A DNA stretch of 64,000 bases from Hypomesus transpacificus (taxonomy: Eukaryota; Chordata; Actinopteri; Osmeriformes; Osmeridae), in contig NC_061077.1 of NCBI RefSeq assembly GCF_021917145.1, positions 13,783,420 through 13,847,419 of the forward strand, in the 5' to 3' direction. Below are positions 20,108-29,149 of this stretch, piece after piece. Below the pieces are notes generated by a model. The model made no database searches and was not told the DNA's origin. It saw nothing but the letters and a program-made list of their open reading frames with translations. Made by a program: the position numbers and the translations under genes. Position 1 is the stretch's first letter; the number at the start of each line of letters is the position of its first letter.

Positions 20108-20180
20108 GCCCGGCTAGCTCAGTCGGTAGAGCATTAGACTCTTAAGCTCAGGGTCGTGGGTTTGAGCCCCACGTTGGGCG
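20108..20180 (+). tRNA. tRNA-Lys (CTT), unit 30, likely pseudogene
   Basis: Same anticodon-stem and box B lesions as units 25 and 27. Confidence 0.65.
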
Positions 20181-20253
20181 TGTTTACATTATGGAGGCTG
20201 ATCCGTAACTCTGAGAGGCTTTGAGTAGTTGAATCAACTATTGCCAATTTAGA

Positions 20254-20328
20254 GGTGCTGTGGCTTAGCTGGTTGAAAGCGCCTGTCTTGTAAACAGGAG
20301 ATCCTGGGTTCAACTCCGAGCAGCGCCT
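20254..20328 (+). tRNA. tRNA-Thr (TGT), unit 30
   Basis: T-stem CCGAG mismatch, as in unit 27. Confidence 0.87.
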
Positions 20329-20629
20329 AACGTGTGTTTGTTTTATACGACTGGCACATTTTTTACTTTCACCATTTTGTGGATTCAGAGGTTTTCCATC
20401 AGAAAGGTCCCAGACGAGAATGCCCCTGAAAGCAACGCGGCAAGCCTGGATAGCTCAGAAGTTGGAGCATTTCACTCTTTGTTAGTAGACTATACACCCA
20501 GCGAATTTGAAACAGTCATTTGAAACTGTATCTGGACAAAATGTCAGCCTCGTGGACACAGGCCAAGCGTTTGAAACAATAACTGCCACAAAGGTCCCGA
20601 CGAGAATGCCTCTAGCTGCAAAGCAGTAA

Positions 20630-20702
20630 GCCCGGCTAGCTCAGTCGGTAGAGCATGAGACTCTTAATCTCAGGGTCGTGGGTTCGGGCCCCACGTTGGG
20701 CG
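20630..20702 (+). tRNA. tRNA-Lys (CTT), unit 31
   Basis: T-loop GGTTCGGGCC (A58 to G), as in unit 28. Confidence 0.85.
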
Positions 20703-20775
20703 TGTTTACATTATGGAGGCTGATCCGTCACTCTGAGAGGCTTCGAGTAGTTGAATCAACTATTGCCGATTCAGA

Positions 20776-20850
20776 GGTGCTGTGGCTTAGCTGGTTGAAA
20801 TTGCCTGTCTTGTATACAGGAGATCCTGGGTTGAACTCCCAGAAGCGCCT
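20776..20850 (+). tRNA. tRNA-Thr (TGT), unit 31, likely defective
   Basis: D-stem GAAATT, anticodon loop CTTGTAT, box B cytosine to G, and a G7-A66 mismatch. No downstream T4. Confidence 0.6.
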
Positions 20851-21152
20851 AACGTGTGTTTGTATTATACGACTGGCACATTTCTTACTTTGACCATTAT
20901 TGTGGATTCAGAGGTTTTCCGTCACAAAGGTCCCAGACGAGAATGCCTCTTGAAGCAACGCGGCAAGCCTGGATAGCTCAGGCGTTAGAGCATGCCACTC
21001 TTTGTCAGTAGACTATACACCCAGCGAATTTGAAACAGTCATGTGAAACCGTATCTGGACAAAATGTCAGCCTCGTGGACACAGGCCAAGCGTTTGAAAC
21101 AATAACTGCCACAATGGTCCCGAGGAGAATGCCTCTAGCTGCAAAGCAGTAA

Positions 21153-21225
21153 GCCCGGCTAGCTCAGTCGGTAGAGCATGAGACTCTTAATCTCAGGGTC
21201 GTGGGTTCGAGCCCCACGTTGGGCG
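21153..21225 (+). tRNA. tRNA-Lys (CTT), unit 32
   Basis: Canonical sequence, no mismatch. Confidence 0.97.
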
Positions 21226-21298
21226 TGTTTACATTATGGAGGCCGATCCGTCACTCTGAGAGGCTTCGAGTAGTTGAATCAACTATTGCCGATTCAGA

Positions 21299-21373
21299 GG
21301 TGCTGTGGCTTAGCTGGTTGAAAGCGCCTGTCTTGTAAACAGGAGATCCTGGGTTCAACTCCCAGCAGCGCCT
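21299..21373 (+). tRNA. tRNA-Thr (TGT), unit 32
   Basis: Array-consensus form; T4 present. Confidence 0.95.
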
Positions 21374-21674
21374 AACGTGTGTTTGTTTTATACGGCTGGC
21401 ACGTTTTTTACTTTCACCATTTTGTGGATTCAGAGGTTTTCCATCAGAAAGGTCCCAGACGAGAATGCCCCTGGAAGCAACGCGGCAAGCCTGGATAGCT
21501 CAGAAGTTGGAGCATTTCACTCTTTGTTAGTAGACTATACACCCAGCGAATTTGAAACAGTCATTTGAAACTGTATCTGGACAAAATGTCAGCCTCGTGG
21601 ACACAGGCCAAGCGTTTGAAACCATAACTGCCACCATTGTCCCGACGAGAATGCCTTTAGCTGCAAAGCAGAAA

Positions 21675-21747
21675 GCCCGGCTAGCTCAGTCGGTAGAGCA
21701 TTAGACTCTTAAGCTCAGGGTCGTGGGTTTGAGCCCCACGTTGGGCG
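21675..21747 (+). tRNA. tRNA-Lys (CTT), unit 33, likely pseudogene
   Basis: Same anticodon-stem and box B lesions as unit 25. Confidence 0.65.
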
Positions 21748-21820
21748 TGTTTACATTATGGAGGCTGATCCGTAACTCTGAGAGGCTTCGAGTAGTTGAA
21801 TCAACTATTGCCAATTTAGA

Positions 21821-21895
21821 GGTGCTGTGGCTTAGCTGGTTGAAAGCGCCTGTCTTGTAAACAGGAGATCCTGGGTTCAACTCCCAGCAGCGCCT
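21821..21895 (+). tRNA. tRNA-Thr (TGT), unit 33
   Basis: Array-consensus form; T4 present. Confidence 0.95.
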
Positions 21896-22196
21896 AACGT
21901 GTGTTTGTTTTATACGGCTGGCACGTTTTTTACTTTCACCATTTTGTGGATTCAGAGGTTTTCCATCAGAAAGGTCCCAGACGAGAATGCCCCTGGAAGC
22001 AACGCGGCAAGCCTGGATAGCTCAGAAGTTGGAGCATTTCACTCTTTGTTAGTAGACTATACACCCAGCGAATTTGAAACAGTCATTTGAAACTGTATCT
22101 GGACAAAATGTCAGCCTCGTGGACACAGGCCAAGCGTTTGAAACAATAACTGCCACAAAGGTCCCGACGAGAATGCCTCTAGCTGCAAAGCAGTAA

Positions 22197-22269
22197 GCCC
22201 GGCTAGCTCAGTCGGTAGAGCATGAGACTCTTAATCTCAGGGTCGTGGGTTCGAGCCCCACGTTGGGCG
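22197..22269 (+). tRNA. tRNA-Lys (CTT), unit 34
   Basis: Canonical sequence, no mismatch. Confidence 0.97.
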
Positions 22270-22342
22270 TGTTTACATTATGGAGGCTGATCCGTCACTC
22301 TGAGAGGCTTCGAGTAGTTGAATCAACTATTGCCGACTCAGA

Positions 22343-22417
22343 GGTGCTGTGGCTTAGCTGTTTGAAAGCGCCTGTCTTGTAAACAGGAGATCCTGGGTTC
22401 AACTCCCAGCAGCGCCT
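22343..22417 (+). tRNA. tRNA-Thr (TGT), unit 34
   Basis: Acceptor intact; the D-loop reads GCTGTTTGA, losing one of the two conserved G. Confidence 0.87.
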
Positions 22418-22718
22418 AACGTGTGTTTGTTTTATACGGCTGGCACGTTTTTTACTTTCACCATTTTGTGGATTCAGAGGTTTTCCATCAGAAAGGTCCC
22501 AGACGGGAATGCCCCTGGAAGCAACGCGGCAAGCCTGGATAGCTCAGAAGTTGGAGCATTTCACTCTTTGTTAGTAGACTATACACCCAGCGAATTTGAA
22601 ACAGTCATTTGAAACTGTATCTGGACAAAATGTCAGCCTCGTGGACACAGGCCAAGCGTTTGAAACAATAACTGCCACAAAGGTCCCGACGAGAATGCCT
22701 CTAGCTGCAAAGCAGTAA

Positions 22719-22791
22719 GCCCGGCTAGCTCAGTCGGTAGAGCATGAGACTCTTAATCTCAGGGTCGTGGGTTCGAGCCCCACGTTGGGCG
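22719..22791 (+). tRNA. tRNA-Lys (CTT), unit 35
   Basis: Canonical sequence, no mismatch. Confidence 0.97.
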
Positions 22792-22864
22792 TGTTTACAT
22801 TATGGAGGCCGATCCGTCACTCTGAGAGGCTTCGAGTAGTTGAATCAACTATTGCCGATTCAGA

Positions 22865-22939
22865 GGTGCTGTGGCTTAGCTGGTTGAAAGCGCCTGTCTT
22901 GTAAACAGGAGATCCTGGGTTCAACTCCCAGCAGCGCCT
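22865..22939 (+). tRNA. tRNA-Thr (TGT), unit 35
   Basis: Array-consensus form; T4 present. Confidence 0.95.
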
Positions 22940-23240
22940 AACGTGTGTTTGTTTTATACGGCTGGCACGTTTTTTACTTTCACCATTTTGTGGATTCAGA
23001 GGTTTTCCATCAGAAAGGTCCCAGACGGGAATGCCCCTGGAAGCAACGCGGCAAGCCTGGATAGCTCAGGCGTTGGAGCATTTCACTCTTTGTTAGTAGA
23101 CTATACACCCAGCGAATTTGAAACAGTCATTTGAAACTGTATCTGGACAAAATGTCAGCCTCGTGGACACAGGCCAAGCGTTTGAAACAATAACTGCCAC
23201 AAAAGTCCCGACGAGAATGCCTCTAGTTGCAAAGCAGTAA

Positions 23241-23313
23241 GCCCGGCTAGCTCAGTCGGTAGAGCATGAGACTCTTAATCTCAGGGTCGTGAGTTCGAGC
23301 CCCACGTTGGGCG
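23241..23313 (+). tRNA. tRNA-Lys (CTT), unit 36
   Basis: T-stem GTGAG in place of GTGGG gives one mismatch; box B becomes AGTTCGAGCC. Confidence 0.87.
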
Positions 23314-23386
23314 TGTTTACATTATGGAGGCCGATCCGTCACCCTGAGAGGCTTCGAGTAGTTGAATCAACTGTTGCAGATTCAGA

Positions 23387-23461
23387 GGTACTGTGGCTTA
23401 GCTGGTTGAAAGCGCCTGTCTTGTACCCAGGAGATCCTGGGTTCAACTCCCAGAAGCGCCT
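23387..23461 (+). tRNA. tRNA-Thr (TGT), unit 36, likely defective
   Basis: Acceptor GGTACTG (A4-C69 and G7-A66 mismatches) and broken anticodon stem CCTGT/CCAGG. No downstream T4. Confidence 0.6.
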
Positions 23462-23763
23462 AACGTGTGTTTGTATTATACGACTGGCACATTTCTTACT
23501 TTGACCATTATTGTGGATTCAGAGGTTTTCCGTCACAAAGGTCCCAGACGAGAATGCCTCTTGAAGCAACGTGGCAAGCCTGGATAGCTCAGAAGTTGGA
23601 GCATTTCACTCTTTGTCAGTAGACTATACACCCAGCGAATTTGAAACAGTCATGTGGAACCGTATCTGGACAAAATGTCAGCCTCGTGGACACAGGCCAA
23701 GCTTTTGAAACAATAACTGCCACAATGGTCCCGAGGAGAATGCCTCTAGCTGCAAAGCAGTAA

Positions 23764-23836
23764 GCCCGGCTAGCTCAGTCGGTAGAGCATGAGACTCTTA
23801 ATCTCAGGGTCGTGGGTTCGAGCCCCACGTTGGGCG
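23764..23836 (+). tRNA. tRNA-Lys (CTT), unit 37
   Basis: Canonical sequence, no mismatch. Its Thr partner would begin inside the N gap. Confidence 0.97.
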
Positions 23837-23906
23837 TGTTTACATTATGGAGGCCGATCCGTCACTCTGAGAGGCTTCGAGTAGTTGAATTAACTGTTGC
23901 CGATTC

Positions 23907-24406
23907 NNNNNNNNNNNNNNNNNNNNNNNNNNNNNNNNNNNNNNNNNNNNNNNNNNNNNNNNNNNNNNNNNNNNNNNNNNNNNNNNNNNNNNNNNNNNNN
24001 NNNNNNNNNNNNNNNNNNNNNNNNNNNNNNNNNNNNNNNNNNNNNNNNNNNNNNNNNNNNNNNNNNNNNNNNNNNNNNNNNNNNNNNNNNNNNNNNNNNN
24101 NNNNNNNNNNNNNNNNNNNNNNNNNNNNNNNNNNNNNNNNNNNNNNNNNNNNNNNNNNNNNNNNNNNNNNNNNNNNNNNNNNNNNNNNNNNNNNNNNNNN
24201 NNNNNNNNNNNNNNNNNNNNNNNNNNNNNNNNNNNNNNNNNNNNNNNNNNNNNNNNNNNNNNNNNNNNNNNNNNNNNNNNNNNNNNNNNNNNNNNNNNNN
24301 NNNNNNNNNNNNNNNNNNNNNNNNNNNNNNNNNNNNNNNNNNNNNNNNNNNNNNNNNNNNNNNNNNNNNNNNNNNNNNNNNNNNNNNNNNNNNNNNNNNN
24401 NNNNNN
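23907..24406. other. assembly gap of exactly 500 N
   Basis: The run starts just before the expected tRNA-Thr of unit 37 and ends in unique sequence. A round 500 usually marks a gap of unknown size. The array's right end and probably the osbpl2 promoter are hidden here. Confidence 0.99.
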
Positions 24407-24466
24407 GCAGCGTCTGCTCTTGGACCTGTCAAATCTCTGCACTTTCCAGGTGTTTCTGCGTCTCAG
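24407..24466 (+). other. probable osbpl2 5' non-coding exon (3' end)
   Basis: Unique sequence right after the gap ends in a strong donor, TCTCAG|GTGAGTAAAC. Its position and strand fit a 5' UTR exon of osbpl2, whose next exon starts at 29150. No protein can be assigned to it. The 5' boundary lies in the gap. Confidence 0.45.
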
Positions 24467-25535
24467 GTGAGTAAACTGATACCAACGCATTTTACAGCCT
24501 GCAAGTCAAATTTGCCAACTTGTTTTCATGTTCATGCTGTAGTTTTCTTGCTTGGTATTTGTTTTGATGCCCTTCCTCTCTCTGTTTAGCCGCCCGCTAG
24601 CCGTGGGCTAGGCAGTAGTAGCTACTTAGCTAGTAGCTAGATTGTAAACTGGAAGCTGTTAAGCTCATCCCCTCTTTCAAAATCGTGAAGGGTCGTTATC
24701 TTTCTGTGATTGTTGAGCCACCTTACATGGTCATACAGCACGTTTACACTGGTTTGACAGCTAGCTTGTTTGCCTTCATTTGATTGCGAAAGCAAGTGCG
24801 CATCATCTCCAGCTAACGTTAGCTAGCTAATTTCGCCTTGGTGATAGTTACGCCTTGGTGCTGTACTACTACGCTTCCAGTGGAACTAGGTAGGTACGCT
24901 AATTATATAACTCCAGGTTGCACAGTCAGGTGCGGACGTACAGTTCCAGTATTTCTTTATAAAAGTGGTTAACATAATGTTAACTGTAAGCTAGTACATG
25001 TGTGGGAGTAAGGGGGCTTGTGGTGGACTAGGAATGTGATTTAGTGAGGGAGACTAGTTTAAACACAATGCAGCATCGCTGGCATCACTACAGTAGGTCC
25101 TTGGACCTGTGTCGGTCTCATCCGATTGAATGGGCTAGCAAGCAGTGTGCGAATATCTCAATTGTCTGCAATGTTGGCAAGTTTCATTCACGTGTTCATT
25201 AACAGTAAAGTTAACTTTATTAATCTGTACTTTAGTTTTTCATAGTTAGCACCCTATATCACCGAGGTAATTTAGATGAATGGCAGGCTGACTGACTGTG
25301 TTTGACTATGTGGCCGTGTATTTGACAGTGTGTAGCTAATAAGCTGGTTTTTAAGTGCAGGAGAGGGGAAGAACAGCCGACTGGCAGAGGAAGTTTTAGG
25401 TCAGCATTCTAGACAGTTGGACTATTTATGCTGTGTCCTGTGTTGATGTGTGTGCCAGTGACATTGTCAGGGCTCCACCCAGGTTGGGGCTACATTAGAA
25501 CATGCTGACTCACCCTATCAAGCTCAGTCTGCTGA

Positions 25536-25541
25536 GGTGTG

Positions 25542-25598
<57 letters not shown>

Positions 25599-25621
25599 TG
25601 AGAGAGAGAGTGAGAGTGAGT

Positions 25622-25657
<36 letters not shown>

Positions 25658-25670
25658 GAGAGAGAGACTC
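25536..25670. repeat. GT then GA microsatellite
   Basis: A (GT)n run to about 25586 changes into (GA)n with GAGT interruptions. Confidence 0.95.
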
Positions 25671-27130
25671 TTCTTAGTCCCACAGTCGAGAGCAACCTCT
25701 TTCGCATCCGACAAAGAGGTCCACACAGACAGTCCTAGCCTATGACATCCATGCTTTACATAGAAGTAGCCAAGAATAAACAAGCACTTCAGACCGGGAC
25801 AGGATCAGGCGTGTGTCTGACTGTGTGTGTGCTTATTGATTTGTGTGTCGGTGATCTTACAGTGCACTTCCATTTGCTGACAGACTGTCTGTTCTCTTCT
25901 ATCCTGTACATCACCTTCATGTCTGGTTCCCAGAGAGTCTGAGAAAGTGTATTACACATCCTCTTAAATACACGTCAGCATTGGCCTGGGTCAATGTGAA
26001 ATGTCGAGGTTGGGGTAGATTGCACCTTCTGGATTGTTCCATCGGTTCCATTAGCCTAGTGGCCGTTGGCGGCGAACATGTGTACTTGTCGCGAGATTCG
26101 TGGCTTCATTGCGCTGTGCAACTCAGCTAGTTCCTCTTGATTTGTCGCAAATCTTCTCATCCAAACAACTTCACACTGTCACTCCACGTCCTTGGGTCTT
26201 CCTGACCAATACACCTGGAGAACTTCATACACTGCCCGCTTCTTGAGATAGTCCAACCGCAGGCACAGAGAGATTTCTGCCTTTATAGATAAGATGGCAT
26301 CAGACAAAACCAATCGAGCGCAGAATGGATTCATCGAAGGGATAGGCTTACTTTCGACGAGGTCCGGTGTGTGGCCCACAGGTGAGAGTACTAAAGTGCC
26401 AAGAACGTGTCGAAACATGTTTGAGTTGCGCCTTTTGTGTTTTTATTGTCTATTGTTGTCCATTGTATTTAACACCCACGCTCCTCCAATCACAAGCACA
26501 CAGGGGTGGTAGTTGATGTCTTAATGGGGCTCCCAGATGTGTGTGTCTGTGTGTTTGAACATTTACTCCATTCATGACCCAGAAGCCACTGGGCTAGTTC
26601 AGCAGGATCTTTCTCTGAGATGGATGTCTGCTGTTGATGTAATTTCCTATTGCTGTCAAACACACACACAAACAAACAAACAGTCCATTTAGACCAGCAG
26701 AGGTGTGTGTGCATGCAACTCTATTGTTTTCTAGGATCTGTGTGTGTTTCTCACATGGTAACAGCTCTAGTCTCCCAGGCTCTCACTCTGTGTGTGTGTG
26801 TATGCATGTGTGTCTGTTTCTGGCTGGCTTGGCTGAGGTTGTTGTTGACAAAGCCCCAGAGGACTGAGCTGGCACAGAGGACCTTCTGAATGGAACAGGA
26901 ACAAGCGGCAGGCTGAGAGATCAGACCCACTAACAAGCTGCCATCATTAGTCTGTCTGTCTGTCTGCCTGTCTGCCTTTGTATTGATGGAAGGATGTACG
27001 CGGTCAGCAGTCTGTCACGCACAAAACACAAGTTGACATTTAGGTTTAAAGATTTTGTTAAGTTGAGCAGAGTAGAGCTTAACTTAAAGATGGAGCATAG
27101 CATGCAGAGACTGATGTGTGAGGAGACCAG

Positions 27131-27462
<332 letters not shown>

Positions 27463-28150
27463 CTCTCTGGGCTTCTACCCCTTGCTCTCCTGAAACCTAT
27501 CCTCTATGTCAGTGCGTGTGTGTGTTAGACAGAAAGAGATAAGGTATTATGTATCCATGGCGTCACCTACTGTATGGTGCCATGGCTCTCATGCTGAAAT
27601 AATGGCCTGCTAGTGCACAAGAGGGTGGGAGGGGCCTGACCTGAGGGGATGCTGCAGCCAATGGGAGGGCTGTGCGGGGTGGCCGTGGGATTGCAAGGTC
27701 ACCCGGAGATTCGTGGATACAACAGTGTGTGTGTGTTGGCGAGGACAAGGGAGCGTTTGACGTGTGTGTGTGGAGGTTCTGTCCCAGACCAGGATTCAAA
27801 GTTCAGTCCTTGAGCATCTTGCCTCATGGACACAAGACCGGAAGGTTCTGGGTTCAGTCCCACTGTACAGTCAGTGTGGCTCAGTCTGCAGGGAAAAGAA
27901 CGATACCCTGGACCATGTTCATTAGGACAGCTGTCATTAGCGTTATTGTGTGTTCCTTCGTGGTGGTTTGTGGTTGATCAAGTGACGTGGTTCATACGAT
28001 CCTACGATGGAAATAGTCGAGGTACTGTTCTTCTCCAGCCTGGGACTGCTGTGTGAAGAGAACACGTCTTTATAGGCTATGAAACACTCACCAGAAGGTG
28101 TTGTTAGGTATGCAAACCATATGCAGATTCGTCTCTCGCACTGCCGGAGT

Positions 28151-28600
28151 GCTAGGGTGAGGCTTGAGACAGGATGAGGGCAGGGGTGGGAGGTAGGGTG
28201 AGGAATGGGGAGATACCAGGGGTGTAGGGTAGGGTGAGGGCTGGGCTGGGCTGGGAGGTAGGACGAGGGTTGAGATGTAGGGTAAGGGCTGGGGTGGGAG
28301 GTAGGTTGAGGGCTGGGGTGTGAGGTAGGGTGAGGGCTGGGAGGTAGGGTGAGGGGTGGGGTGGGTGGTAGGGTGAGGGCTGGGAGGTAGGGTGGGAGGT
28401 GGGGTGAGGGTTGAGATGTAGGGTGAGGGCTGGGAGGTAGGGTGAGGGGTGGGGTGGGTGGTAGGGTGAGGGCTGGGAGGTAGGGTGGGAGGTGGGGTGA
28501 GGGTTGAGATGTAGGGTGAGGGCTGGGAGGTAGGGTGAGGGGTGGGGTGGGTGGTAGGGTGAGGGCTGGGAGGTAGGGTGGGGGCTAGGGGCTGGGTTGT
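28151..28600 (+). repeat. G-rich minisatellite, GGTAGGGTGAGGGCTGG units
   Basis: Tandem units of about 17-20 bp containing TAGGGTGAGGG. A longer unit of about 90 bp, including TGAGGGTTGAGATGTAGG, recurs at about 28338, 28433 and 28523. Dense GGG runs on the plus (transcribed sense) strand could fold as G-quadruplexes. Confidence 0.93.
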
Positions 28601-29149
28601 GAGTTTCTATGGCTCAGTTGTCGTGGTAAACCCAAGAGGAACGTACACCCGATACTAACCTCGCTGCTGCTCCTGGTTAAAGAAACAGTGCTTACTGGAG
28701 CTAGGAAAAGATAGGCTGCATGTTCTAATGATGAAGGCAGACAGTAAAGATCTGCTGCACTCGCTGACAGGTACGTTGCGGAAGGTACTAGAACTGCTTC
28801 ATTCCTCTTTAAGTTGACTTTTCACAACACTAACAGGGGGCTTTGTTGTAATGATTCCTCTTATCTTGATCACTTGTTAAGTGTGTTTGCGTGCGTGTTT
28901 GAAGCCTCGACAGCAAAGCTGCAGTCCCTTTCTTATCAATTGCAAACAAGCAAATGGATGGATAGTCAAAAGTCCACCTGTGTGTGTTTGAGGCGTTCCT
29001 TCTTCCTGGGCAGGGACAGACCAGAGAGAAAGAGAGAGAGAGCGCTCAACCAGTCAACCAGCCAGCCAGCCAGGTCGGTCATGCAGCTAGCCAGTTAGCT
29101 GGCCTGCTGTAGGCTACAATAAGCTGATTGTGGGGTTATCTCTCCCTAG

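Larger units (their letters stand above)
4666..23906 (+). repeat. tandem tRNA-Lys/tRNA-Thr array, about 36.8 units of 522 bp
   Basis: Head-to-tail units of 520-524 bp. Lys start positions run from 4959 to 23764 in 37 steps. Unit order: a 103-nt Lys leader, tRNA-Lys(CTT), a 73-nt spacer with the palindrome TAGTTGAATCAACTA, tRNA-Thr(TGT), a T4 tract about 13 nt after Thr, a T6 tract about 35 nt after Thr, then a third tRNA-Lys-like 5' half preceded by a copy of the Lys leader's end. Units are mostly over 90% alike and fall into subtypes that recur in blocks. That pattern fits repeated unequal exchange and block duplication. The array is cut by an assembly gap on the right, so the true copy number is unknown. 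Open frames of 63 or 98 residues that recur every unit are repeat artefacts. Confidence 0.97.

Noticed and set aside
5183-23134. Recurring 63-residue and 98-residue open frames in the array (MCLFYTAGTFF..., MFVLYDWHIS...)
   Set aside because: They run through tRNA genes and spacers, recur only because the unit repeats, and vary as spacer DNA does. No sign of coding constraint.
4666-23906. CRISPR-like or satellite-only reading of the 522-bp array
   Set aside because: Units are far too long for CRISPR and contain complete tRNA cloverleafs in a vertebrate genome.
23812-24589. Long open frames across the N gap
   Set aside because: Most of their length is N; they carry no information.
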